Of a stretch of 64,000 bases of DNA, positions 1 to 10,671 are shown piece by piece. This DNA comes from Asparagopsis taxiformis (lineage: Eukaryota; Rhodophyta; Florideophyceae; Bonnemaisoniales; Bonnemaisoniaceae). The position numbers were made by a program, and so were the translations under genes. Each line of letters starts with the position of its first letter. Within the stretch, counting starts at the first letter, position 1. The notes below the pieces were generated by a model that was not told the DNA's origin, searched no databases, and was given only the letters and a program-made list of their open reading frames with translations. The DNA lies in assembly GCA_030407315.1 (NCBI GenBank), contig JALQPE010001685.1:38211-102210 (forward strand), in the 5' to 3' direction.

Positions 1-2657
1 TTCATCCGTACGATTGCTGTTGCAAATAACGTGGAAAACGCTGGCGACTTGCGTGAGTCTGATGTCATCCGAACATTGTTCGAGGCGCAGTTCATGGGGA
101 TGATGAATTCAACGAACACGGCCCGGCGGTGGACGCGTTTGGCTATAGCAACGCTGAAGCATCCTGTTCTCGACGAAGTGTTGCGTGAGCTGAACAATTC
201 CGAGCGCCGCAACGAGATTGGGATAACGCACCTGGACCACAAGATAGTGCGCGAGTTGCTGGAAGAAAACTTTGTCTTCGTCTTGCGTGGTCTTTCGGAG
301 TACTTGAACCCTGCTCATGGTGGACGTCCGGATGGACGCTTTGACGTGAACGACTTCTATACATACGTCCGTCGCGTGACTGCAATAGCAAATTCTCTGT
401 ACGCTGCGTATGGGCGCCCAAAGAGTATTATGCGCAAGTCATTTCTGAGCACAGAGATGGCAATTGGGTCGGTTAAGCAGCCGAAGGAGTTGCAATGGCA
501 TCTCACCAATGCCATTGCAATGTATAGAGGGGACGACCGGAGCAGTGAGGTTCGAATGCGACGGAGAACCACGCGTTTACAGGATTTGGAAACGAACTTG
601 AAAGAGTTTTTCAATCCGACATTGAAGAAGAAGACTAAGGCTCGACGCAAACGCCGCCCTTCTGCTGCCAATGTGAGACTCACTCACAAGAAGCAGCGGA
701 ATGTCGAACATGAGCCTGCTTCGCATGGCATCCGCCGCCGTTCACAGCGACTTCGCTCGACGGGGAGCACACGCCTCGAGGAAGAAGAGCCGGTTGTGGT
801 ACAACAATCCGCCGGGGAAGAAGAGCAGGCCGTTGTTGATAAACCCACCGATCAACAACAAGCCACTGCTTCCGGTGATGAGGTTGACGAAGACTCCGCC
901 CGTTCCCCCGATTCTGCCGTTGAGATTGTCCCCCAAGATAACCAACGTGCTGGTGCGACTCCCTCCAACCAAGAATCTGTCCATACCGCTTCGGACGAGG
1001 AAGACAAAAACGGTGCAGACGAGGGCCAAGTCGAAAGCAAGGGGGTCCGCGAAGTGACAATTACATTCACTGTTCCGGAAGGAGTGGAAGTCGATGAAGA
1101 CGGTTACATCGTTCGTGACTCTCCTTCTGAACACGACCTCCTGTTCGACGACCGTATGCCATCTCTTCCTGACGATTTCGAAGTCAAAGACCGAGCCGAA
1201 GGGCATCATCTGGCGCAGCGTCCCGCGGACGTCATCGCATCGGTGAGGGTTGGCTGTCTGCCCCCGATTGAGCTCAGGTTGTTATTGGAGAGTGTGGAAA
1301 TCGATGAGGAGGGCAGAGAGGTGAGGTATTTGAAGCAAGTGGCGATGGACCCTGTGTTTGAGGGGCTGCATATTCCGGAACAACATCGGGCTCGTCATCT
1401 TGTTTTCGAGATCGACACCATCTATCCGATGTTTTTCGCAGCGTGGAAGATGGCTGCCAAGGCGATGTGTGAGCCTACATCGACGTTTCTACCCTCGAGG
1501 CTGGACTTCGCCCAGGTTGCGCGAATGTCTACAAGCTGGAAGGATTCGTATGAGGCCGGCACTGGTATGGCGTACTTCCACAATTGCCGAACGGAAATCA
1601 ACGAGCGAGGGTATACGGTGATGCACAATTTCGCGGATGTAAGCTACCTCGATGCGTCGGACAAGTTCCCATTTGACTTGGGTCTCATGGAAGAAATTCC
1701 TAACCAGGAATTGTTTCGGTACTTTTGGGAACATGGGAGGGGGAGGAGGTGCACAAGGACCCTGGGAACCGGCAGCTGTGGAGTCCCATTGTCAATACGG
1801 GGGACGATGAAACAGATGAGAAGAACCGGAATGAGGGGAGGGCTCGCTTCACGTCTACGCGCCACTGCCTGGTTGACTATGCCGAGAACGATGAGACGCA
1901 TATCGACCGGTTCAAGTTTGTGACGCGGCGAGCCCTGCTGGATGTGTGGTTGGGAATCCTTGTCCGGCTGATAGGGCTGGAGGAGTGCGGTTTACCGGGA
2001 GAAAAACTTGTCATGCCGGCATCTGGGGGACGGTTTTTGATAACGGGAAAGGGGTGTCCTCGGCAGGTCCCACACAATGATTTCCCTGTTCCTCCTCGCG
2101 ACCGCAAAGATCAACTTCCGGGTTACTTTGTTATTGCCAACGGAGATGACCCATTCCCTATCTGGGTGTGTCCAGGGTCCCACAAGTACGTCTTTTCCAA
2201 AGCGCTGGAATTAGATATGTACGCCAAGACGATGAAGCTGAAGAAGGTAATCGTTCCGCCACGTTCAGTCTTCATCGGTCACGGCCATGTACAACATGCC
2301 GGGGCAGGGCATGTCGACAGAGTTGTGTCACACACGACAACGAGGTATCACACGTATTTCAGGAATGCGTCGTATCCGATTCCCGACAATGTTTCGTTTG
2401 GTTTCATCAGGCGGTTGGGATTCGAAGAAGAAGTAATCCCCAATGCTCCGCGCCGGTCTGCCAGGCAAAGTCAACCGGCACCTGTCAATGTTCGCCACAA
2501 GACAGTTGTTCCCATCCCGGTCAAGAAAGATCGTAGGCCGAAGACAGGGCAGCTCGGAATGATGCGGATGAAGACGACAGAACCTCGCAAGGATATAATG
2601 CACACACCGAGTGGGGCCCCGGTAGTGCCTCTTCTGCCGGAGAACCTGGATATCTAG
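1..2657 (+). pseudogene. ParB-like/2-oxoglutarate dioxygenase fusion, copy A (5' cut by window, frameshifted)
   Basis: The frame is open from base 1 and corresponds to residues from about 412 of the intact copy at 26133-30089. A one-base deletion in a run of T near 1725 (five T in the intact copy, four here) shifts the frame. The dioxygenase half continues in another frame to 2657. That half still carries the H-x-D pair (near 2072), the 'PGSHK' motif and the distal His (near 2295). The last 30 or so codons differ completely from copy B although the flanking sequence is nearly identical, and the stop comes earlier. The ParB-like domain would lie upstream of the window. Unless the product is recoded this copy is non-functional. 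Confidence 0.85.
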
Positions 2658-2984
2658 TTCACTATTATAGTGAGGACGAAGAGGAAGAACAATTTTCCGA
2701 CGGCTAGATAGCTTAACAACAACTACTTTGGTAAACAATTATCGAGAATATAATCATCTCCTTTATCACTTTCAATCTATGAACCTAGTATAATGTACTT
2801 CCGTTCCATGCTTTCAAACTAGATTGTCCATTCCCTCGTGGGTTGGAGCATGATTTCCAGGACGATTCCCTCACATCTCTAGACTCGATGGTCTATGCTA
2901 GAAATAGCAGAACAATTGGGTTTGTACGTGCTTCATCGCCTACTTGCTTCCGGTAATGGGTGGACGTGCACGATACACGATCAA
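2658..2984. other. 3' flank of the dioxygenase gene, copy A
   Basis: This non-coding stretch is almost identical to 30090-30364 downstream of the intact copy. It is AT-rich just after the stop and then runs into the hairpin-repeat cluster. I see no ORF or RNA gene in it. Confidence 0.5.
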
Positions 2985-4440
2985 CCTGAAATGGACGTCC
3001 GGTGGATGTCCAGCTCAGATGCATTGCTGGCCAGCCCAGAAATTCTACAATTTCGGGCACAAAAAAATATTGCAAAAAACATCGATTTGGGCGGTCGATT
3101 GTGCCGTACGGCACACCCCCATCTCAAAAACATGTTCACATGTGCATGTTTTTGAGAATAGCCCAAATTTTAATTCAAATCAGGGTGTCTAATTTGGCCA
3201 CAACGGCCCCAGGCACCGGCCGCCGCCCCGAGTGGGGCCATCACTGGCTTCTGTAAGCACCAACTGTAAGCCCAAATCGCGTCTTACGAAGGTTCGATTC
3301 CAGGCTTTAAGCCTAAGTTATGCTAGGGTGACATCTTTTTCCCTGTTTCATCATGGTCCCGCCTTACTCCCTCACGACAAACACTACTCACCCATCACGT
3401 TACTCATATTCCGTGCACCTTGTATGAGTAGTCAACCCGCCTGCTCAGTTGCTGCAATGCGTGGATGTAGGCAGCACACGACCAACCTGAAATGGACGTC
3501 TGGCGGATGTCCAGCTCAGATGCATTGCTGGCCAGCCCAGAAATTCTAAAATTTCGGGCACAAAAATATTCCAAAAATATCGATTTGGGCGGTCGATTGT
3601 GCCGTACGGCACACCCCCATCTCAAAAACATGTTCACATGTGCATGTTTTTGAGAATAGCCCAAATTTTAATTCAAATCAGGGTGTCTAATTTGGCCACA
3701 ACGGCCCCAGGCACCGGAGCCGCCGCCCCGAGTTGGGCTCACTGGCTTCTGTAAGCACAACTGTAAGCAAAAATGGCGTCTTACGAAGGTCGATTCCAGC
3801 TTTTAAGCCTAAGTTTATGCTGGTACATCTTTTTTTCCTGTTTCATCATGGTCCCGCCTTACTCTCACGACAAACACTACTCACCGATCACGTTACTCAT
3901 ATTCGGGCACCTTGTATGAGTATTCCCCGCCCTGCTCAGTTGCTGCATGCGTGGATGTAGCAGCACACGACAACCTGAAATGGCGTCTGGCGGATGTCCA
4001 GCTCAGATGCTTGCTGGCCAGCCCAGAAATTCTACAATTTGGGCACAAGGATATTCCCAAATTCGATTTGGGCGGTCATTGTGCCGTACGGCACACCCCC
4101 ATCTCAAAAACATGTTCACATGTGCATGTTTTTGAGATAGCCAAAATTTTAATTCAAATCAGGTTGTCTAATTGGCCACAACGGCCCCAGGAACCGGCCG
4201 CCGCCCCGAGTGGGGCTATCACTGGCTTCTGTAAGCACTAACTGTAAGGCTAAATGGTGCCTAACGACGGGTCGATTTGAGGCCAACACGTCCAGGGACA
4301 GGTCTTGGTCCTTGTTCCATCATGGTCCCGCCTCACTCTCTCACGACCAACCTGAAATGGACGTCCGGTGGATGTCCAGCTCGATTGCACTGCTGGCCAG
4401 CCCAGAAATTCTAAAATTTCCGAAAAATCAATTTGGTGGC
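2985..4440 (+). repeat. Hairpin-repeat cluster, element A (3 units)
   Basis: Three tandem units with a period of about 490 bp. Each has the same order: a GGACGTCC-type stretch, an AT-rich segment, the perfect palindrome GTGCCGTACGGCAC, then a 34-nt hairpin with arms CTCAAAAACATG and CATGTTTTTGAG. The hairpins are at 3123-3156, 3621-3654 and 4103-4136. A GC-rich block with 'CCGCCGCCCCGAG' follows each. Apparent ORFs here are the same repeat translated in several frames, not genes. A short (TAG)n microsatellite near 4490-4512 lies just after the cluster and is missing from element B. Confidence 0.9.
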
Positions 4441-6053
4441 CCAGCATCTCCTCTGCCGAAAATTCCCGCAGTCACTTCTGATATACTATATCGTAGTAGT
4501 AGTAGTAGTAGTCTAGACGTGTTTCGCACTTGTACGCATCAGGGAAGGCTGCACCGAAAGTTGAGACTACGCTACTTGTGTACCGCGTCGTCTGAAATAG
4601 CGAGTAGTGTTTGTTGTATAATTGTGGAGTATGCGTCTAGTGGTTTGTAAAGCTTGCAGAACGGGATAGGGATGTGGGTGGCCCTATTTTATGAATACAT
4701 GAGTACCAATATTCAGGGTTGACAAAGCGGAAAGTCATAGGCTCGTACATGTTTGAGATTGCATAGTGGAGAAAATATTTACATCGAAATTTACATGGAG
4801 CAGATGGAGGTTTTGAGGATGAGGTATGAGAGGAAGAAATTCTTCTGTTGTATGAGGATGTGTTCTGTGGAGGGATGCAATCTATGGATGGTACAGGGGG
4901 AGGTGGAAATGTACGGAGTGCGGGTTTAGATTGGAGTGTGATTCAGAGAGGAGTGCCGACAAGCATATTATGGGGATTGGAGAGACGCTGCGGGGTGTTG
5001 GGGTAGTGAGGGCGGAGGAGGTGTTTAGGTGGGACCGTAGGAGGGTGCGGTTGAAGGCGCCGAGAGGAGGTGGTTTTAGGAAAGTGAGGAGAAAGAGGGG
5101 GAGGGGGTGGCGTCTGTTCTGGCTGTGGTGAGTGGGGATGTGATGGAGAAGAAGGGGGTTATTGTATTTGGGGAGGGAGGGGAGTGGGAGGAAGGGTGCG
5201 AAGTGGGGAGTTGATATGTGTTTCAGAGCGGGGAGGTTTCTGGGGAGACGGCGGGGGTGTCACCCCGCAGTGCGGGAGCGTGGGCCGGTGGTGGTGGTGT
5301 ATACGGTATCGAAGATGCGGATGGCGTGGGGGCATGGAGCAGCTGAGGGAGGGAGGGGTGGAGCAGGTCGGGTACGGGATGGGGAGTGAGAGGTTTTGGA
5401 AGAGTAAGCTGCAGGGGAAGTTTGTGTAGAGGGCGAAGGAGAGGGGTTGAGGGTAGAGGAGAGAGGGTATTGAAGAACAATACGTTGCAAAGGTGTTGGG
5501 GGAGAGCATGGTCGAGGAGATAGGGGTGTTTTTTCCTATTCTGAGGTAGTATGAGGACTGGTTATACGAAATCTGTACGGTAGAGCAGAAATTAGGTATG
5601 GAATGGAGGTGTGCACCGTGGAAGCGGGGATAGGTAGCTGAAAATGCGTGCTAGAGTTGTATTGGGGGTGTTTGAGGCACAGTACGGGGGAGGTGAGCAC
5701 CAACTGGAAGGGGGTGTGAGCGAGAGGATGAAAAAATTAAAGACAAAATTGGAGTCGACCGACAAGGAAAAATAGAGTGGTCGCCGTGATGGATGCGGAC
5801 ATCCATGTCGAGCACGGCGGCAGAAATTTCTGGGGTCGAAATTTTTGAATTTCTGAACCGGCGACCGTCCTAGGTGGACATAGACATGGCGGAAGTCCAT
5901 CCCGAGGGGGACATCCGTGGTACTAGAAACAATGAATGTCGCCCTAGTAATACTAGACGTACTAGACCGCATGGACGTCCGGTTCTAGGCGGACATCCAA
6001 AATACTGGAGAACATGGACGTCCGCCTAGTAATACTAGGTGTACTAGAGGTTG
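4441..6053 (+). other. Right arm of element A (G-rich, subterminal)
   Basis: This is the counterpart of 31421-32999 in element B. From about 4840 to 5470 the plus strand is strongly G-rich, with many GGG runs. From about 5780 it becomes a subterminal zone full of GGACGTCC/GGACATCC and CTAGTA motifs. A frame around 4890-5131 encodes a Cys-x2-Cys stretch, described under the element B counterpart. There is no other credible gene. Confidence 0.6.
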
Positions 6054-6084
6054 TGGACGTCCGCGTCCATTTCCAAGAACACAG
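6054..6084 (-). repeat. Right terminal inverted repeat, element A
   Basis: Read on the minus strand it starts CTGTGTTCTTGGAAATGGAC and continues into the GGACGTCC palindrome. It matches the left end of element B with a few mismatches. The next bases are ACGG, then gypsy pol sequence. Confidence 0.85.
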
Positions 6085-6660
6085 ACGGTGCCCGGTTCGA
6101 GTTCGATTCGATGCTCCGTAGCATTGATTTCGCCGAGGCGTCCGCTCGTTCACATTGACAAATGTGTGGCTAGCATCTCGTTGATGCGCTTTCGTAAGTC
6201 CTCGTCGTCGAGGTGCGACAAATCGATTGTCGACTGCCAATTCGTGGCGGGATCGTTCCCCTTTTCGTTGACCAACGGGTCCGGCGTTTCGTCGCCCAGC
6301 CCGTTCGTATTCGTCCGCGTCGTCGCGTCGACTAGCGGTAGGTTCAAAACCTTCGCGAGGGCTTCGCCGCCCTCACGTTTGAGTGGGACGATTCCCAACG
6401 GGGAGCGTACCGCGTACGCAATCGTCGCGCCTTTCGGCAATTCGCGGTCCTTCCTCGTGAAGTTCGACACGATGATAGAGAACGTCTCTCTCGGTCCTAC
6501 GTCGACCACTCCGTTGGCTATGCGCAGCCCATGCCGGAATTGCACCGACGCTTTCGGTTCGAGGAACACGAGTCCGGTCGCGTCCGTCGTCACGTTGACG
6601 GTCCGTTGCGACATCGCCGGTACACGCGTGTACTTCGTCAGGCGAACCGAGAACGTTCGG
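6085..6660 (-). pseudogene. Gypsy 1 pol: protease-RT linker, truncated by element A
   Basis: The frame begins around 6660 and reads 'TKYTRVPAMSQRTVNVTTD', followed by a domain equivalent to the gypsy 2 segment 'TRAIDVTTSAEGRCIVVPA'. That segment lies between the protease and RT of these elements. A further break near 6150 shifts the frame before the 'ATEHRIEL' pre-RT motif. The gene then ends abruptly at 6085 where element A begins. No RT catalytic motif remains in the window for this element. Confidence 0.75.
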
Positions 6661-7570
6661 CTCGGCCTATTCGAGGCCGTGTTACGCTCGCGTGCTTCGG
6701 GTGTTCCACGTTTGGATTCGTCTCTTCCCCCTCCTCGTACGGAGTCGTCGTATCGCCTTCCGCGATAATGGGTATCGTATCTCCCCGATGGAGTTCGATT
6801 GTCTGCGCTTGACAGCGTATAGCATCGACATGCTTCGACATGAACGACGTGCCCATTATAACGGGAACAGCCAGCGTGTTGGCTACGAAGAATTTGACGC
6901 GGAACAGCGAGTTCCCCAGCCTGACACGAAGCAGGATGGCGCCTTCGATAGGCAAACGTCGCCCGTTGGCGTCTCCGAGCTTCGGTAGCTCTTCGTCACG
7001 TAGACAGCGGTCGACCCAGTCGTAGGGCAGTAAACTTGTTCGTATCAAGTTGTAGCCGCTGCACGTATCCATCGCGATGGTAATCGCCCTCATCACGTTG
7101 AGGTCTAGTCCGATCGTTCCGGATACGATATAATGCTTCGACGCAAGTAGGCACGTATGCCCGTCGAGGACCAACGGTTCGGTCCTGACCGGCGCGCGGT
7201 CTGCGTCTTCGCTAGCGGTTCGTCGCTTCACCGTATGAGCCCGTATGGCTTCTTTTGCGTCGACACGCTTCGTATAAGCCGCGTGCTTGGCTTTCTCGCG
7301 CTCGGAAGCGTCGTGCTTCCGGGTAGCGCGTCTCGCTCGTCTGCGAGGCTTCCTCTTCGTGTGAGGTTCGGTTGTCCCGTCGGACTTCGTTTCTTCCCCC
7401 ACGTCGGGTGTCGTGTGACTCGAGTTGGCCTTCGCGGCCGTGAGCTTTACGTAACTCTCGTTCGTCGGTGAGCCTGCGGAGGACCAATCATCGACGTCGG
7501 TCTTCCCCCTTTCACGTAAGGGTTCAGGCGATGTGGGTGGCTCGTGACCTACATCGCCTGGTCGTTTTCC
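6638..7570 (-). CDS. Gypsy 1 aspartic protease region of pol
   Basis: The frame overlaps the end of gag and lies -1 to it. The N-terminal 150 or so residues are charged. The protease core follows at about 7050-6760: 'AMDTCSGYNLI', a 'DANGRRLPIEG' strand, then 'VPVIMGTSFM', matching the gypsy 2 protease blocks 'AVLDTGAGPSLI', 'DANGRRLAPN' and 'VPCILGADFI'. The flap-proximal active-site triplet is D-T-C rather than D-T/S-G, which would be unusual for an active enzyme. Translation probably depends on -1 frameshifting at 7564-7570. The frame ends at 6638 and the linker continues in a -1 frame. Confidence 0.75.
   Translation of the reverse strand, partial: GKRPGDVGHEPPTSPEPLRERGKTDVDDWSSAGSPTNESYVKLTAAKANSSHTTPDVGEETKSDGTTEPHTKRKPRRRARRATRKHDASEREKAKHAAYTKRVDAKEAIRAHTVKRRTASEDADRAPVRTEPLVLDGHTCLLASKHYIVSGTIGLDLNVMRAITIAMDTCSGYNLIRTSLLPYDWVDRCLRDEELPKLGDANGRRLPIEGAILLRVRLGNSLFRVKFFVANTLAVPVIMGTSFMSKHVDAIRCQAQTIELHRGDTIPIIAEGDTTTPYEEGEETNPNVEHPKHASVTRPRIGRAERSRFA
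7525..7570 (-). promoter_or_regulatory. Putative -1 ribosomal frameshift signal, gypsy 1 gag/pro
   Basis: On the minus strand the heptamer GGAAAAC (7570-7564) lies in the gag frame as G GAA AAC. Three bases later comes a perfect 10-bp stem, CAGGCGATGT pairing with ACATCGCCTG (7534-7525 and 7560-7551), which encloses the gag stop codon. The protease frame is -1 to gag. The heptamer differs by one base from the canonical GGGAAAC found at the same place in gypsy 2. Confidence 0.55.
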
Positions 7571-9769
7571 GGCGCGGGGCCGTTCGACACGTCGTCGTCG
7601 TGAGCCCACGAAGCTCGTTCGTCATCGTGACTCGTTTCCACCTCGAGTGGTGTTTCGTCAGCGGAGGTCGTCACGTAGACTCCGCTGCGGCCATTACGCT
7701 GGCCATTTCGTTCGTTCGCCCACGGGCGGGGGTCACGTCGGTCATTACGAAAGTCGCCGCGGCGCCTGTCGAAGGGCCTTCCCCCGTCACGATTGGGGTT
7801 TCGGAGTATCGTAGGCGGCGTGCCGTACCTCCGCGGGTTCACGTTCCCTCGCTCACCAGGTCGTTCCTGGTTACGTTTTGCCATTCGTTGGCGAAAGTAC
7901 TCAGCCTGACGTGGGTTGCTCTTCACGTGGAAGAGGTAGTACTTGTACGCGAAAAAGATCCGTTGATCTGGCGTCAGACGCGGACACGTAAACGCCGAGT
8001 GGCCATCTTCGCGGCATGACCAACACGACAGCGTCCAGTAATCATTCGGGATTACGAAGTGCGCCAATTGCGTCTGCTCGCTCGTGAGCTTCGTCACGTC
8101 CTCGCATGGACGGTTCAATCGAGCTTCGAGCTCGTCCGGCGTTTCGTTTGCCGTTTTCGTATCGTTAGGCGGCGGCCCGTTCGTGAAGAGTATCGCCTCT
8201 AAATTCTCGGCAACGTGAGCCGCGGCGAGCGATACATCGTCATCATCCCTCGCGGGGATGTTCAGGTTACCATCGTGGTAACTGGGCTCGCTAGCCCGTT
8301 CATTACGTAAGTACGCGGACTCATCGTAGTCCGCGAACTTCCTCGACTCGTGGTCGGAAATAGCCAACGTAGGCTTCACCGGAAACCGCACTTTCGGTTT
8401 CGCGGCTGACGCGACAGCTGCCGTACGTGCACGGAAGGTCGTTCCTTCGGCCGTCGCCAATCGTCTCACAACGGTGAGGTCGTTCCTCTCTCGTTCGGGG
8501 AGTGACCGGAGTCGTTCCGTCACGGCTGCCCGCGTCGAGGGCAGTAAACCACGTACGTAGTGGTGAACGAGGAGTCGGTCCGTAAACTCGTAGTTGCACG
8601 CCCGCGTGGCGGTGTCGAGTCTATCAGTGTACTGATTCTCGTCCTCGTTAGGACTCTGCGTGATCATCGTGACCTTTTCGTAGGCCTCCTGCAGCACGTC
8701 GTCTTGCAGGTAACGTTTAATCAACGCGTTGATTACGTGAGGCCACGAGAACCTCTCCGTCGGATCAGTCGTGATCACACCAGTCGTACACTGGGAATCG
8801 TAGAACCGTCGGGCGTCCCCTTCGAGGAAGAAGTGCAGCGCACGTACTGCCACTCCCTCGCACACTCCGAGTGTGCTGAACCCATCACGTATTTGGGCGA
8901 GGAATCTGAGCAACGCAATCGGATTCCGGCCGGAGAACGGCTTTAACGTAGGGAAAAGTCCCTCCAGCTCACGTTTGAGCTATGTACGCTTTGATTCTCG
9001 TTCACGTAGAGATGTTCACGTACATCGTTAAGTCGGTACATGCGGTACGACACCACGTTCGCAAATGCGTCGAGCATTGTCGTGTGCTCTGCCAACGCGT
9101 GGCAAACGGGTCCGAGGGCGTTCCCTGGTAAGCGTACCGCGTCGGCACGTTCGTTTTCGTGTACTCGCGTGTCCGTCGTGCTGAACGTTCCCAGCCACGG
9201 AATGTACGTCTCACGTGGCGGGGGAGCTCTCGTATCGAATTGCGCAGCTCGTGCTGCGTCCGCCGACCGCGCGTGGTCTGGCGTATCGTTAAAACGTAAT
9301 TGCCTTCGTGGCGTCTCGTTGGGGTTGGCGATGGCTCGTTGCACTGTCGCCCCCTTCCGTACGTTGTCGGGGTCGTCGGACCGGGTGTTGGTGGGTATCC
9401 TCCCGGAACGGCCGGGGAGGATTGCGAGTTATAGGCGCGCGAGCCTTCTTCGTAATTCGGATCGCTTCCGCTCGGCGGAGCGGAACGTCCGGCGACGATT
9501 TCGTTGAATACTACGACAAACGAGTCGAGTCTTCCCTCCACGGCGGAGAGGCGGTTTCGTAAATCTTCGTTTTCCCGTTCGAGGGTCGCTGAGCGTTCAC
9601 GTAACGCACGAGCTTCGCGCTCCGAGACTCCGAGTCTCTGCCTTACGGCTTCGTCGACGGCCGCGTCGCTCTCCCTTTCGATGTGACCTCGAAGGTCTTC
9701 GTACACTACGCGTAGTGCCGTGGGAGTCACGTTCCCTTCATTGAGCTTACCGCGCGTAGCGGGGTCCAT
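7549..9769 (-). pseudogene. Gypsy 1 gag (frameshifted)
   Basis: The likely start is ATG at 9769 ('MDPATRGK'), comparable with gypsy 2 gag 'MDPSAPER'; an upstream extension lacks an ATG. The N-terminal part has a coiled coil rich in Glu/Arg ('LERENEDLRNRLSAVEGR'). A capsid-like region follows in a second frame from about 9344. The rest is in a third frame from about 8950, with 'ALLRFLAQIRDGF' and 'HHYVRGLLPSTRAAV'. Near the C-terminus is one zinc knuckle, C-W-S-C-x4-H-x4-C (about 8020). Two frame changes, near 9340 and 8945, mark this copy as inactive. It ends at 7549 just past the frameshift signal. Confidence 0.8.
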
Positions 9770-10546
9770 ACTCACGGACTCTGTGGAACGATAGTTCGGT
9801 GGACGTAGTAGCTGGTACGAGCCAGTGGACACGCTGTCCTTACGAAACGAAACGAGCAGTCCACCCGCTGGTGTTTGACTGTATTGTTAGAACGGTAGAA
9901 GGTAGAGTGGTTAGCGAGTAGACACGAGCGTCACGACGCAACAATCCACGCGAGGATTACGTTAGCAAACGAGGTGGTACGTCACCGGAGGCGCTCTCAG
10001 CCAAGCCCGGAGGCACTACACGCAATCAGCCTTACGTGCGGCGATGGGTAGGGAGTACGCAGCTCGACGGAGACGAAGCCTCGCTAGGCAAACGTAAACG
10101 TAAAACGTAGAAGTCAGTCGTAGACTAGAGCCGTTGCTCGTTCGATGTATTGTCCCCTTTCCCTCCCGGCACGATGCCAATACCTATATGGCCACGATGG
10201 CATCGCTTTACAGTGTAAACACTGTTCGTAACGTCCCCGAATGGGAAAGGACCTTGTGGTCACACGTAGGGACCCGTTGGTCCGTTGGCCGTTGCCAGTA
10301 CGTTCGTTGCACACGTGTGCCGGTTGCGCGCGCGCATGCGCCAGCAATGTTCGTGCATTGCTGTCGCCGGTCGTGTCGTCGAAATTCGAATTCGCGGAAA
10401 AACGTAAATATTTGCAATTTCGGAATTGCCACGTATACTACACAGCCCCACCCCCACACGTGGACGTCCCGGCCACGCGAGGCCCGTCAGGACGCGCCTG
10501 AGACACGGGCCGTGGCGCCTTTTCGGGTACAACTGCGGACGTGGCA
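9770..10546 (-). other. Gypsy 1 leader and probable 5' LTR remnant
   Basis: This is the gag-proximal non-coding sequence between the gag start and the left end of element B. It should contain the gypsy 1 leader and LTR. There is no second LTR in the window to compare it with, so I cannot fix boundaries. I see no credible gene here. Confidence 0.4.
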
Positions 10547-10549
10547 CGT

Positions 10550-10580
10550 CTGTGTTTTCGGAAGTGGACGCGGACGTCCA
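10550..10580 (+). repeat. Left terminal inverted repeat, element B
   Basis: It begins CTGTGTTTTCGGAAGTGGAC and ends in the palindrome-containing GGACGTCC. It pairs with 33000-33030 over 31 bp with two mismatches. The preceding bases are ACGT (10546-10549). Confidence 0.88.
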
Positions 10581-10671
10581 GTCTCTCTAGTACGGGTCCT
10601 AGTCGGCCCCGAGATTTACTAGAACAAATGAACGTCCGCGTCCAAAAAAAAAATAAAATTTTTTGGATGCG

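Larger units (their letters stand above)
1..6084 (+). mobile_element. Giant Plavaka-like transposon, element A (right-end fragment)
   Basis: The sequence is collinear and nearly identical with the right part of element B: window base 1 matches B at about 27366. It holds the 3' two-thirds of the ParB/dioxygenase gene, three hairpin-repeat units, the G-rich right arm and the right terminal inverted repeat ending at 6084. The left part lies outside the window. The terminus interrupts a minus-strand gypsy pol, so the element inserted into a retrotransposon. Near-identity to B implies recent spread. Confidence 0.85.
6085..10546 (-). mobile_element. Ty3/gypsy retrotransposon 1 (interrupted)
   Basis: A minus-strand gag, protease and pre-RT linker are present in order. 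The element stops at the element A terminus just after the pre-RT motif 'ATEHRIELEPGT', so RT, RNase H and integrase are outside the window beyond element A. Its upstream side runs to the left terminus of element B. I could not define its LTR with confidence. Confidence 0.85.

Noticed and set aside
2893..4241. Many 60-110 codon ORFs with recurring 'HTPISKTCSHVHVFE'-like text
   Set aside because: They are translations of the hairpin repeat in several frames and both strands.
6088..9507. Plus-strand ORFs of 90-226 codons across gypsy 1
   Set aside because: They are shadows opposite gag and pol; the minus strand has the family motifs.
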